64,000 nucleotides of DNA from Cryptomeria japonica (taxonomy: Eukaryota > Streptophyta > Pinopsida > Cupressales > Cupressaceae), in the NCBI RefSeq assembly GCF_030272615.1, contig NC_081409.1, positions 476,057,573 to 476,121,572 on the forward strand. The letters run 5' to 3'. The position numbers were made by a program, and so were the translations under genes. This document shows, piece after piece, positions 25,630-37,607 of the stretch (positions are counted from its first letter, which is position 1; each line of letters starts with the position of its first letter). The notes beneath the pieces were generated by a model that made no database searches, was not told where the DNA came from, and was given only the letters and a program-made list of their open reading frames with translations.

Positions 25630-26224
25630 TTAGTACTATTTCTAGATCATTCATCTATTGTTCCCTAATAGTTGCAGTAGACAAAATCACTTAACCGGGT
25701 AGGTTCTAACAGGCCTTAAATTGTAAATCCCTTAACCAAGTAGCTCAACATCTGAGTCTCAAATCCTCTTGTGAGGTTTCTTCTAATAGGGAAAAGATCC
25801 TAATAGGTATCATCATAGAAATCCCTTAACTAGGTGACTCCTAATAGGGTACGATCCTAACAGGGCATCATTGTAAGCTCCTAACCGAGCTAGGCTCCTA
25901 ACAGGGCACATTCTAAAAGAGTGCACAATTTTTGTGGGTACCAATTCCCACCGTGGTTTTTCCCTATTTGGGTTTCCATGTGAAATTTTTGGTGTTCATG
26001 TGGTGAATGTTTTTGATGTGTTGATTTGATTTACTTGCAGTTTATGCATGTTGATGAACACTTAATGAGCACTTCTGATAAATTAGTTTAACAGTTGGTT
26101 ATCAATGATTATCGGTACTAGTAAATAGTTTATTATTGATTTGTGATTGATTTGGTGAAGTTTTATCAGTTTAAGTTTAAGTTTGAAATTGTTGTTAATA
26201 TTGATTCTCCCCCCCCTCTCAGTA
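25630..26224 (+). mobile_element. Truncated copia-type LTR fragment
   Basis: It contains the family signature CACCGTGGTTTTTCCC followed by TTTGGGTTTCCATGTG (about 25950) and the terminal CCCCCCTCTCAGTATTAACC tract (about 26205). Upstream are repeated TCCTAACAGGG/TCCTAATAGGG phrases. The TGTTGG start is missing. Its left end abuts Ty3 pol sequence and its right end abuts CACTA-related DNA. Exact borders and TSD were not found. Confidence 0.6.
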
Positions 26225-26675
26225 TTAACCGGATCCTCTCAGATTAAAATGCTTTGGGTTTACAATATATTGGTCTTTATGATAGTTAATTCTCACTATA
26301 CAAACTTATTTGTAGACTATTATTGTTTGTGGTGTGTGAAACAGAACAACATATCTGAATTCCAATTTTTGTGTGAAATAGAACATCATATCAGAACATA
26401 ACAAACTTATTTGCAAACTAATATTTTTTGTTTTGAGGAAAAAAAGGTATCTGAATTCCATTTATATTATCTATTGTTAGATGTTCACCTCTACTAGGAG
26501 AAGCTTTTCTTAGCTAGAGATTTGTCAAAGAACTAGTGGGAAGTCATATTTAATTACCAATTAGAAGTAAAGTATTAACTTTTAAAGAATGCTCTAAGAG
26601 CCTCATTTGGCATGATTATTTTTGTGGTATGGCTGAGTGACTGTCTAAAAGAAGCTTTTTTTTTTTTTTCTGGTA

Positions 26676-28728
26676 ATGAGATCTCTTCGGTTTGATGAGC
26701 TAATTATACATTATTGTTTATTTGGACATCAGGAAATGAGGAAAAATAATTTAAGGCACAAATTAGATGATAGTGATCTTATTTCTGAAGTTCCAATCAT
26801 AGATTATGAGCTCTCTCATGAAGAACGTGTGGCCAAAAATAATGATTTTTTATCGCATCTAGGTTTGACAAATAGGCAAGTTGTAAATCCACTAAGAAGT
26901 ATATTATTTGTTTAATACTGTTTAATAAAATTTTATAGGAAAGAGTTTTATGTACATAAGACATGATATGATATATATTTTTTTTACCCAAGAAAAACAG
27001 TGCAGAGAAAAAGCAGAGAAAAAACAAAAAGAAAGTAATGATACAATGCGGCCAACTCGTAGAAGCCAACATTTTTGTGACTCAACAAATGTACTTGGTG
27101 AAAACTATAGTTATGGCGATGTGAAATCTAACAAAGAATGTGGTGATGTGCATCCCGATATACCACATGTTGTTGTGCAACCTGATATACCACATAGTGA
27201 TCTCTTAACACAAAGTCTAAGAGAAATTATTGAAAAACAAGAGAGCAAAGGAACAATGAATTTGCAGATGATTTATTCAAGTTTAAAGGATGTGTTTAAA
27301 TTGAAATCTATATAGACCACCACTGATCTATCTACTCATTTCACACATAATGTGGTACAGGAGCATGAAGTTCTAGTGGCTTAGAGTGAAGTTGTTGCAT
27401 CTGCAACTTTTGATGGAACTATTAGATCAACCAGAAATATTGGTATTGGTTTAATAGAAGATTTGGCCACTTTTGATAAAAGAAAGAGATTGTGTCAAGA
27501 TTTATATAGATCTGTAGAGAAGAATGCAAAATAAAGAAAATTAGAAGGGAAGAAGTCATTCTTGGTTGAGGTGTCAAGAGATGGTGAATCCATTGGGAAA
27601 AATGTTGTAAGGTGGACCACTGAGTTGGGCATAAGATGTAGGGTCCATTTGGATATTTATAAATCAAATTCTGCAGAGCAAGATCCACAAAGTGTGAAAA
27701 ATGTTATTCAAAAAATGGAAAATGCCTTTGACACTATTGGTGGACAAATCTAAACAAAATATTATAAAAACAAGATGAGACTTTTGATGAACAATTTTAG
27801 ATACAATTGCAGAAAAGTAATCATGGAGGGAAAAGATAGGTCAAACTACTCCACTCTATCTCCAAAACAGTGGGAGGAATTAAAAGAAAGAATCCATTCT
27901 GAAGAATATTTGACAATGAGTCACAAAGGCGAGAGAACAAGAGATAATGTGATGGTTGAATATATGTCATTTGGCCGAGGCGGGTTGCAAGCAAAAATGG
28001 ACAAATTAGGAGTAAGTGTATGGCTTTTTGGTTCAATCTACATTATGTTATTTAATTAAAAAAAATTGGACTGACTATATATTAAAATTGACATTGTATT
28101 TTAGGTGGAAAGCAGTAATAGAGAAGCAGGTGTAGAAGATATTGTCAATTATATGGAAACACTAGATCCTACTAAATGTAAGAGTAGTATGAAGTGAAAA
28201 TCTAGTTCATCCACTGAGATTTCATAGCCATCTATTGAACACGCACTAAGAGCCTCACAAAATCATGTCAACTCAAATGAAGGGTTACAAGATATAATGA
28301 GTTGCTTACACAGTCTCACTAAGAAAGTTTCGCAGTTGGTTGCCTCTGTTAAGCCTATAATTTCTACATGGAATGATAATAATTCCATGGATTCAGATTA
28401 GGTAAGAGTCTATCCCTCAATATTTTGATTCTCACCTATATCATCTTTATATTGTAATCTGAATATGTATACAAATGTATTTTGATCATATATAGAATAG
28501 TGAATCTATGAAATTTTGCCTTTTGTTAACTATTTTTTAAATGAATTACTCCTCATATGGATAATTTTTGTTGCTTGATGGTTAAACTACATGCAGAGAA
28601 ATTTTATCAAAGAAACAAAAAAACAAAAACATCTTGATGCCAAAAGGGCTACTGATATTGATAGTGATGATGATGAATTCAAGGAGTATGTGAATGATAT
28701 TCATAGTAGTAGTTGTGCTGAACTTGGG
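26676..28728 (+). pseudogene. CACTA TnpA-like gene (Transposase_24-type), 5' exons
   Basis: Exon 1 (26676-about 26885) carries YELSHEERVAKNNDFLSHLG, a segment typical of proteins linked to plant En/Spm transposase families. The next exon (about 26995-27315) has TMRPTRRSQH. The frame continues, with isolated stops, through RSTRNIGIGLIEDLATFDK, then SRDGESIGKNVVRWTTELGI and TLSPKQWEELKERIHSEEY (27550-27900), which resemble the plant Ptta/En/Spm Transposase_24 domain (PF03004). Splice signals are visible: donor GTAAGT at 28012 with acceptor TTTTAG at 28104, and donor GTAAG at 28402 with acceptor ATGCAG at 28596. The last exon here (28597-28728) is acidic (IDSDDDEFKEYV), followed by GTAAAT. In-frame stops make it a pseudogene. 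Confidence 0.72.
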
Positions 28729-28801
28729 GTAAATGCTATGAAACCTTTACTTTTCTTTTGTCTTTTAGTACTTGTTTTTTCTTTTGTGCCAACATACTTC
28801 T

Positions 28802-29085
28802 GATGATCAAATTGAATATTTAATCAAATTAAAGATAACATTCACCAACATTCCACACCAAGAAATTCAAGCAACCTTATCTATTGTAGATAATATCATA
28901 AAGATATGATACCCACGACAATATGTTCTATAGCTTGAACAAAACAAAAGAAAAATTATATTATATTGCATTAACAAAGTCTTGATAAATTCTTGCAGAG
29001 ATATAAAACTATCTGATGATGACTACTATTACAAAACCTTCTCCTATATATGAGAATCATGAGTCTTTTGAAATGAAAGGGTGCA
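28802..29085 (-). mobile_element. LTR remnant 3' of the intronic retroelement
   Basis: On the minus strand, AAAAGGGG (29086-29093, PPT) is followed by TGCACCCTTTCATTTC, a plausible LTR start. Only up to about 280 bp of LTR-like AT-rich sequence follows before CACTA exon 28597-28728. No matching LTR was found on the right side, so this is a truncated copy. Confidence 0.4.
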
Positions 29086-29149
29086 CCCCTTTTGAACTTA
29101 ATAGCTATCATTTGTTAAACTTAAACATAAACAAATTAAGTATGTAAAT

Positions 29150-32100
29150 ATGATTGATATAATCATCATCCTAGTAACACTAGAAGTCTGAGCTCCATGT
29201 CTTCATTGCGCTCTCCATGGTATAGGATCTCTCTATCATCTTGATCACATATGGAGCTAGATCCCCATCCTCATTGACTCATCCTCTGGCTCTAGTCATG
29301 AAACCTGTCAATTCAAGTTTCCAGTCTCCCAACAAAATGAGTTCTCCATCATGGAACATGGTTGGCAATCAGATCGATTGTGTCATTCTCCAGGAATTGG
29401 AAGGCATTTTTTAACTTGTCCCCGAATTTATTGTGTGCCTTCAGCAGGGTGTCTACTTCATTCTTATCCTTAGGAGTCATAGAGTTGTGAGTGGTCATGA
29501 TCTCTTGGATCCATTTATGCAACCTCATATTATTTGTGTATTCTTTGATGGTACCAGTGTGCATCTTCTAGAAGTCTTCAGAATACTTTAGCATAACCTT
29601 AAAACGAGCATCAACTATGTCATCAACAAGCTTGATAGTGTGAGCCTGTGTAGCTTTGAGCAATCTATTCCCTTTCTCACTTTTATACCTTCAATATGTC
29701 ACATCCTGGTTTGTTTCAAGTATATCTTTATCCATTTCATAAGTAAAAAATCCAACCTCTGTAATCCTTGGGGCCAATTCCAACTGTAATGCCTTATCTT
29801 GCCAATATTGTTTCTCTTCCTACACTTTCCCATAAAGGCCTTTGACAGTTTGGTTTCCCTGACCAAGAACTCAACTTGTTCTTTGTTTATCTTCACAACA
29901 TCAAGGTTTAACTGGGTAGTGATCTTAGGGTCTTTTTTTCCCAACTTGATGGATCATGAGGTGGCCAAATTCTTCATCTATGTCTACCAATAGGGGTCTC
30001 TTGTCTCTTGGATATAAAGCCCATAGCAACAAGGCCTTCTGCTTTGGATCATACCCTGAACCTATAAAGATCCTATCAACCTCCTCTAGTAACAATTGTT
30101 TGTCATTGTGTTACTTTCTCCTGATGTTGTCAAACATAATAGTAGCTTTCATTTCCCACCCAGGGTAAATTATCACACCAACATCCTTGAGAAGATGTCT
30201 TCCTCTTTCAGGGGTCATTTATATTTTCTTAGTATTGATTTCCTCGTACAACATTCATAGAGTGTCTTCCTTTGTCATGTTTCCCATCTGCTACCTGATC
30301 ATCCTACCTTTGTATTGATATAAGAAGGTTTCAAACTTAGGAGTGTTAACAAACTTCTGATCTAAAACAAATTCCTCATGCTTGAGGATTCTGACATCAT
30401 CAATTTCCATCTCATAGGGTTGTCTTACTGCTAGATCCATGTGGTGATCAAGTCCAAACCCTAGGGGTGGCACATCTTCTTCTATGTTAATAAATTCAGC
30501 AGTGGATTCAGGGGATAAGCGGGCAATGGGAGTAGCCTCCCTAGGATCTTTAATCCTTTCTCTAAAAACATATAATGGCACATTATCTAGAATCTCCAAT
30601 TCATGAGACATTAGTTTGTTCACTTTGGCCACGGGGTCCTCAATTCCTTCTAGGATTTCTTCATTGATCTTTCCCCTCCTCAATTTCCATTCATATGCTT
30701 TATCTACCTTATCATGCATCAACCTCTTCTTGATTGCTTCCTCCCTTTCCACATTCCAGATGAAGTCATCAATCATTAATGGTGCATGTTCTATGGCTTT
30801 CAATCTCTGTGACATTCTAGGCCCCGCATATATCCTTCTGGATCAAAGTTGGGCTTGGGGTCTCCTTTCACAAGGTGGAAATATTCTAACTTATTTTGCA
30901 GTAAACCATAACTTTTTGAACTCTTAATAAGAAAATCAAAAAAGGACAACAAGCTAGGCACAATTGACTGCTTCCCATGATTTGTAAGATTTTTGGCCCT
31001 AGCTATAGACAATTGCCTAATGATTTCCAAATACACAATTTTGTCTGGGAAAGTCATATGCAATAAGTAAGGTTCTCCCTCAAACCCATACACCCTAATC
31101 TATGTTTAATCTAAGAAACAATACCAATCCCCCTAGTTATAAGTAATGTGGCTTTCTTCATCAAAATCTTTAGGTTGAAGGAATTTCTTAACCTGAGGGG
31201 AAAGTGAAAAATCACATGGATGTCCAAGCAATTTGTATAACGGTTTCACAAAATGTTCTTCAAAGTGCATGTACTGGCTGTTAATGTATCTTTAGTCCCA
31301 GGCTGATAACCATAATTGCACTCGCTTGCGGATTCCTGCTCTATCATACTCCCTAATGGACATACCTTGATTCCATAGCCCTATATCTTGACCAACATAG
31401 AGAAACATATGCATAAGGTGAGAGTAGTATTTGAAATTCACATTAACTGCATCTCCCTTTAAATTTTTTAACCCATGGTTCATGGCACAAGCTAAGTAAG
31501 AATTATAATCTAAGGTTCTTGGGTTATTTGATTGGATGTCAGCATAAATCACCATAGCAACAATGTCCATTAATGGGGAGGCTTCCATGCCCAACACTTG
31601 CGCAGTACAATAATAGGTGAACTTAAAGTAGGGAGAAAACAAGTTAACATCAAATGGGGTTTGTCACTATCTGCAAAAAAAGTCACAGCTCCTTTGGTCT
31701 TTGGTCTATGTGGTGGGAGTCTCCATCATTTATATGTTCTCTCCATGTTTAAATACTCATCCACCAACTTTTTGGCATCAACTTCATCCTCATACCCATT
31801 CCAGACTGAAAAAATGATCAATGTACTCTTTAGTAATCGGCAACAGGTGGTTCCTTTTATAGTCACAGATGGTTTGCGTTTGTGGATCATACCTATCTAC
31901 CAACATTGTTATCAGCTCTACATTCACAAAGACTTTGGGAATGACAAGTCTCCCTAGATTCAGATTCCAAATATTGCACATTGGTTCTACTACAAACCTT
32001 CTAGCATAGCTGAAAATGAACAATTCATGCCCTCAAACCTCTATCCAAATGTCCCCTAAGTTTTTAAATCTATCTTCCAATCCCTCATCATCGATCTTAA

Positions 32101-32263
32101 TCTTTCTAGACAGGTGACTTGAAAAAGGGAATAGGTCTATTAGGTCATGGTCTAAGGGTCGACCTTCCTTTTTCTATTGTTTTGGCTTTTCTTCTTTGGT
32201 TTCAGGAGGGTGAGGCTCTTTTCTCTTCTTTGTTATAGCTTTCCTAGATGAAAAAGCTTCCAT
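29150..32263 (-). pseudogene. Decayed retroelement 3' ORF (uncharacterised family), minus strand
   Basis: ATG at 32263; frames extend about 1000 codons to near 29150 with scattered stops and frameshifts. In order: a basic N terminus (RKAITKKRKEPHPP); conserved block 1 at about 31930-31795 (MLVDRYDPQTQTI...LLPITKEYIDHFFSLE); a hydrophobic block at 31642-31292 (NFKYYSHLMHMFLYVGQDIG); block 2 at 31093-30980 (YGFEGEPYLL..TFPDKIVYLEIIRQL); a charged middle at 30815-30291; and a helical C terminus at 29564-29160. The ORF at 57.5-61.4 kb has the same order of blocks. Just upstream lies a palindrome array, and downstream a PPT/LTR remnant. Function unknown. Confidence 0.6.
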
Positions 32264-32469
32264 CTTTATATTCAATTCAAAAGAAGACAAGAAATTATGA
32301 GAAGCACTTCCAGTTTTTACTTCTTTTCATGAAGAAATTTGTGACCCTGCCCACCAGTTCCTTCTTTCCTTGATGAACTTATCCACCTAAATAATTCTGG
32401 TATCCAAGTAGTTTGATTACTTCTGGTACTGCAATGGACATTAAGAAATGTGTTTTAAATTTATGATGA

Positions 32470-33450
32470 TGTGACTCGTTTGGATTCGTGTAATATTTCT
32501 AGGCAGATTGATTGTGCTTTTTTTCTGATTTCTGCCATTCAACGCATGAGCGTGCCACATTTCCCGAAGGCAATACTTTTCATTGAATCCTTCATATTTC
32601 TATCACAGCCATTTTACTCTTATTTCAATGAAACATACCCCTTCGATGACTTTCTTTTCATGTTCTTCGATGCCCTAGTTTCATCGATGCCCATCTTTAG
32701 TATATAGACCCAACACTATTTATTTTGTTTTGATTGAACTCTATCTTTGCTCAAGTGTTTTCACCTTTTATCGATATGCATTTTCTATTGACAACCATAT
32801 TTTGATGAGTTATCCATTGAATTCATCGATATTGGATTTTTGATCAAAGGTCCTATTTCACCATGCACTCTAATGCTTTACTCAATAGCTTGTTTTCATC
32901 AAAACCCCTTTTACTTCAATGAGATCTCATTCCATTTCATTGATCTGTGACTCCAGCTAGAGGGCCCCACTTCATATCCACTTAGATGAGTCTCGTGATT
33001 CAGCAGATGCTTTTGAGATTTCACCTACATGTCCTTTTCATCGATTAGACCATCTCTATGAGACCATGCCCATTTTCATCGAACTAGATACTTTGATGGA
33101 ACTCAATCTTTCGATAGATACTTTGAGGGTCAAGTTGATGTGCTTGTCTCACTTTCTTTTCATTTTGATGGAACATGTTGCTTTGATAAGTTATTTATCC
33201 CATTCATCAAAACCCTTATTTTATTGACGAGTTCCTTTCGCTGAAATTTGGCATTATTCCATCACAATACATATTTCGATGAAACTTTGCCTTCGCCAAG
33301 AGTTCATTCGATTCTTCTGACATCATCCTTTCATCAAAAAAATTTGCTTCGACAAGACCATTGTTGTTTTCATTGATGTTGGGTTTTTGATGAAAATTTA
33401 GTGTCGCTAGGTGCCTTTTTTATTTCCTCGGCATCACTCTTTCCCCGAAA
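32470..33450 (-). repeat. Degenerate palindrome array (core TTTCATCGATGAAA)
   Basis: Short blocks related to TTTCATCGATG or TTGATGAAAA recur throughout, for example at about 32643, 32664, 32685, 32770, 32825, 33049, 33080, 33275, 33375 and 33395. Neighbouring blocks are often in opposite orientation, giving imperfect palindromes such as TTTTCATTGATG...TTTGATGAAAA at about 33370-33400. The array lies immediately upstream of the 3' ORF in its reading direction. The ORF at 32471-32707 is incidental. Confidence 0.6.
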
Positions 33451-33931
33451 GGCTTTTCTAGTTACATTTTAATGCCTCTCGGGTTACCCTAATGAGGGTT
33501 TTGACAGCCTTCCACTAAAATGTGAATATCTCAGCCACTTAATGGAATCAGATGATTCAAAAGCCAAAATGAAGTGGATTCATGCCTCCATCCAACCTAA
33601 TAGGTTTCAGAATTTGGCACTAAGTCTATGACATGAAATAACGTCTATAATCAGACTCCTATGCAGAATAATATAAGAAAATGTGTGTAGAAAACTACTT
33701 TTACTGACATTGCAATACTTCTTATAATTGTATGACTATTACAGTAAAGTCAGAACTTTGGTCTGCTAGATGCCTTTTTTTTCAGCTGTAGAATCATTGC
33801 AATTTTTTTGAAATTTTCATTTTGTAGTTATTTTAACACACGTACTATTAAATTAATGACTGTTTTATGATGCAAATAAGGGTAATCATTATATATGTAT
33901 TAATATAACATGTTATTTTTTCTTTTTGTAG

Positions 33932-34200
33932 AAACGTACTCATAAATTCAATGAAGGTGATAAAGTTAGGTTGTTGGATCCATTTGATAGTGTTGATGTT
34001 GGCATTGGGAGGATTCACTCCCTATCTACTCTACATGGAGTAAAATTAAAATGAACAAGCGACACAAATGTGAACATTTTAATGGTCAAAAGTAACATAC
34101 CTCTTCCTTATGAAGACAAAATAGATGGAGTCATCCATTTGAAAGAGAAAGAGGGAACCTTCTCAAGGTGGCCATTAAAATATTTGTAGAAAATGATAAA
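33932..34200 (+). pseudogene. CACTA TnpA-like gene, last exon (DUF8039-like)
   Basis: After acceptor TTGTAG the reading is FNEGDKVRLLDPFDSVDVGI, GRIHSLSTLHGVKLK, stop, then SNIPLPYEDKIDGVIHLKEK and a terminal WPL segment. The layout (glycine-rich small beta domain, then a short segment ending at a conserved WP) is like the C-terminal DUF8039 domain of plant transposase-associated proteins. A paralog in the second CACTA element (52271-52540) shares most residues. The identification as DUF8039 is from memory of the pattern and not from a search. Confidence 0.6.
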
Positions 34201-34509
34201 GTTGAATATGTTTATCATGTTTCTTATTTTTTTATACAGTACTTTGAATATTTTGAAAGAGTTGGAAACTCTTAGACAACTTTGACATTTTTATTATATT
34301 TACATATATACCCTTAGACAAATTTGACATCTTATAACTTGATTTATATATACATATTTTCATTATATTTTTTTATTACAGATTACCTTGTTTGTCATGA
34401 TGTTCAATCAACCTTTTAATTCTAACATGTAGCTTGTTCATATATGTAATATTTTTATTTGCTTTTATGATCTAGTTCGAGTTTAATGTTATATTATTTT
34501 TGCATTATA

Positions 34510-35060
34510 AAATGATTAAATATACTACCAATAAATAAAAATGATTAAATATACTACCAATGGATGTAAATATATGACTAAATATATGACTAAAATAATG
34601 ACTATGATGACTAAATAAATGACCATTTAACAACAATCAATGATTAAATTAATGACTCAATATATAACTAAATTACGGACTAAATATATGACTAAATAAA
34701 TTACTAATATGAGTAAATAAATGACCAAATAACAACAATCAATGACTAAATTAATGATTAAATATATGACTAAATTAGTGACTAAATATATGACTAAATT
34801 AGTGACTATCATGACTAAATAAATGACCAGATAACAACAATCAATGACTAAATTAATGACTAAATATATGACTAAATTAGTGACTAAATATATGACTAGA
34901 TTAGTGACTATCATGACTAAATAAATGACCATATAACAACAATCAATGACTAAATTAGTGATTAAATATATGACTAAATTAGTGACTAAATATATGACTA
35001 AATCAATGACCAAATCGATGACCACATCGATGACCAAATTGATCAATCAAAACAACCAAT
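34510..35060. repeat. CACTA subterminal repeat array (ATGACTAAAT)
   Basis: The motif TATGACTAAAT/TAGTGACTAAAT is repeated many times in direct orientation, within larger repeats that include ATAACAACAATCAATGACTA (about 34630, 34730, 34835, 34935). Such arrays near CACTA ends are transposase-binding sites in known En/Spm elements. The repeat makes an artefactual minus-strand ORF (34657-35046) of V/I/L/N/Y only, which is not a gene. 35060-35184 holds a block shared with the other copy (GTGGTCACGTGA) and the terminus. Confidence 0.85.
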
Positions 35061-35184
35061 GGTCACGTGATCAAATTGATTTATGACTGGCAATAACTAC
35101 CAGTGGTCACGTGATCAAATTTAGTCGTTTATCTACAATTTTTGGTAGTTTTTTTAGTCATATATTGCTATTTTTTTACTAGTG

Positions 35185-37585
35185 CTATATCCTATATAAG
35201 CATTTACAGTGGCCATCCAAGGCCTTCCTAGAATTATTGGATACCCTCCCAAGGTATCTTTTGGGGATAAAATCATAAAATCAATTGGATACTCCCAAGA
35301 ATCAAGAGTTACTACAATGTCTTCTAGCATACCATCTGGATTAATAGTGGAATTGTTTGCTAGTTGAAGACGTAGGCCTTATATTTACCAATTTTAGATT
35401 CTAGATGATCTCCTTGGTCATGACATTAATAGTAGCTCCTAAATCTATAAGGGTGTTTTGAACCATAACTCCATTTATCATTATTATAACAACCGAGCTA
35501 CCAGGGTTTGAATACTTAGGCATGATCACTTTCCCTAGCATGATATCAACCAATTTACCCATTACATGTACTTTTGTAGGATCTTTCTTCTTCCTCTCGA
35601 GTTTCTTCAAGCATGGTTTTCTAATAACTTTACTATATATTGGTACATCTTTAATGTCTTGGAAGAGAGGTATCTTAACATAGACATGCTTAAGTTGATC
35701 CAGGAAATCAAAGGTTGGGTTAAAGATGGGATTTGATTGAGCTAATCTTTGTGGAAATGGAGGATCTAGATTTTGAAGTTGTTCAATTGGTAAAAAAGTA
35801 TTAGGATCTACCTATTCCTCTTCTTCACTATTTACCTCTATGATAACATGAGTAACAATAGGTGGTAAGGTTTTTCTTGACTGAAGATGTACATCACTTA
35901 TGCTAACTGCATATATAGGGTATTGATTGAATTCTGCTAAATACACTGGTTGTTGTTGTTGGGTTTATTATTGTAATTAGGAGAAGACTGAGTTGGTAAT
36001 TGAGTAGGTCTTGGTGGGACATTGATAGGTGCAAGTGGTATAATCATTGGTTGACTAGTAGATTGGTTAGGTTGGAGATATCTAGCTAGTTGGTTAGGCC
36101 ATTGTTGTCCTCTTCATGGTTGTGATTATGGCCAATTGGTTTGTTGTGGCTGCCAATTTCCTTGGGGTGGTTTTCATTGAGCTTGAGGTCTAGACCAATA
36201 ATTTGGTTGATAATTACATTATGGATTCCCATAATTGCCAAAATTTTGTGAATATTGAGGTTGCCACTGATTACTAGCTGAATAAGAATATGGACCATTA
36301 AAAGATAGGGGATTAGGTGGCACACCTTGTCTCAGAACTTATGGCTTCCTTTGTGCTACAAAGAAAATTTGGCCTTCATCATCTTCTACTAGATGAAATT
36401 CTAGTTGATGAGATTTGTTGTTGATTCTTGTCAGCTTCTTGCATATATACTCCTTCTTCCTTTATCTGCAATGAGGACAAAATTTAGACAATATTGCCTC
36501 TACAACGTCTTGCTTCTATTTTGCTTGAAGAGTGTCAATTTGTGTGGCCATGTTATTGATAATATCTTGTTGAAAATCCTTGAGAAAATTAGTCAACTCC
36601 ATTCTTGAGACTCCAGAGTTGGTTTATTCCATGATGATGTATACTTGTATCCTCTAGGCCTTCTTAATGTAGATCTTGAACAATTTTGATAGATGTGTTG
36701 TAAGTCACCTCAATTTTCTTGATTAATATCACCACCGTCCATGAGGTTCAGAGAATCAATGCATTCCTCATTGATTCCCCTTAAGAAGACCAATTTCTGA
36801 GAATCTTCATTCAACTGATTATGTTTGGACTTCTTCAAACTGAAGAGAAACCTATCTACATAGTCTTCTAGAGGTTCCTCATCTTTCTTCTACATCTAGA
36901 ATATATCATCTCCCCTCATATCACTTCCTCTGTAGTATTCCTTGTATTTGGTGAGAAACTTTTCTTTCATAGTGTCCCAATCAATTATAGAATCTTCTCC
37001 TAAGGACATAAACCAATGGAGATAAGAATTTTTCAAGGTGGATGAAAACAACTTAAGTCTATGTGTATTTGTGGTATAGCCATAACTTTTTCATAGCACA
37101 TCAAACTCAAAAAGGAAGGTATTTGGGTCCTCTATAAGAAGGCCATAAAAGTAAGGGAGAGAAACTAGAGGAATTCTCTTTAGATTGGCATTGGCTCCTT
37201 GTGGTGGAATAGGAAACTTAAAGGTCAAGTGAGGAGGTGGAGATGGATTGTTACCACCACCACAAAGGCCTCCCATATTACCTTGGTAAATTACTAATGC
37301 CACAAATGGATTCTCTACAAGTGGTAGGTCAGGTGGAGGAATGAGATTATCTAGGCCATTGGATTAATTTATGGCTTAGCATTTGGATCTTCAAGTAGAT
37401 ATTCTTTAGAGTGATTCGGGTTAAGAAGGAATCTCTTCTTATATGCATACATGTATTGTAAAACTAGCATTAGACCTGCATGAATGACATAAATAACTTA
37501 ATCTAATCTATAAAGTAAAGTACTGCTATAACAATGACTTGACAAATGAAATCCTATGTTCCCATAAACTCATAGTTTGTCACCA
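35185..37585 (-). pseudogene. gag-pro: Ty3 gag and protease
   Basis: Minus-strand reading starts near 37303 with a gag N-terminal segment ending FYGLLIEDPNTFLFEFDVLC. After a frameshift it continues through a Retrotrans_gag-type block (FSSTLKNSYLHWFMSLGEDS; WDTMKEKFLTKYKEYY; about 37060-36900). Downstream is a Gln/Asn/Pro/Tyr-rich region (about 36310-35950) where a zinc knuckle would be expected; I see no CCHC. The protease follows with LIDLGATINVM (about 35430), LGK..MPKYSNPGSSVV and GGYPIILGRPWMATVNAYIG at the CACTA border. Several stops lie where Gln codons fit. Confidence 0.88.
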
Positions 37586-37603
37586 TCCTCGACAATGACA
37601 CCA
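37586..37603 (-). other. Primer-binding site, tRNA-Asp type
   Basis: On the minus strand TGGTGTCATTGTCGAGGA follows the LTR end (CCAACA) after four T. It matches the tRNA-Asp-type PBS of Athila-like elements, TGGCGCCGTTGCCGGGGA, with C-to-T or G-to-A changes only, mostly at CpG or CNG sites. Confidence 0.8.
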
Positions 37604-37607
37604 AAAA

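Larger units (their letters stand above)
28729..33931 (+). other. Large CACTA intron carrying foreign retroelement DNA
   Basis: The donor GTAAAT is at 28729 and the acceptor CTTTTTGTAG ends at 33931. The last part (about 33745-33931) is homologous to about 42745-42883 plus 52235-52270 in CACTA copy 2, so that part is native intron. Most of the rest is a minus-strand retroelement segment (LTR remnant, PPT, 3' ORF, palindrome array). 33520-33745 holds no ORF or repeat I can assign. Confidence 0.55.
26225..35184 (+). mobile_element. CACTA (En/Spm-like) element 1
   Basis: The 3' end is clear: the sequence ends ATTTTTTTACTAGTG, the inverse of CACTAGTAAAAAAAT, directly against Ty3 protease coding (NAYIGYS on the minus strand). 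It is preceded by dense subterminal repeats and by an exon chain of a TnpA-like protein. Ty3 reading resumes at 25615 on the other side, so the CACTA element (with the LTR fragment) sits inside the Ty3 element between protease and RT. The 5' terminus was not located; a CACTA at about 26292 does not match the 3' terminal inverted repeat well. No TNP2-type transposase is visible, so this copy is probably non-autonomous. Confidence 0.75.

Noticed and set aside
26290-26310. CACTATACAAAC as 5' end of CACTA element 1
   Set aside because: Beyond CACTA it does not match the inverse of the 3' end (CACTAGTAAAAAAAT), and no matching target duplication is seen.
34657-35046. 129-codon minus-strand ORF of V/I/L/N/Y repeats, looks like a repetitive membrane protein
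   Set aside because: It is the translation of CACTA subterminal DNA repeats (ATGACTAAAT); the DNA repeat explains it fully.
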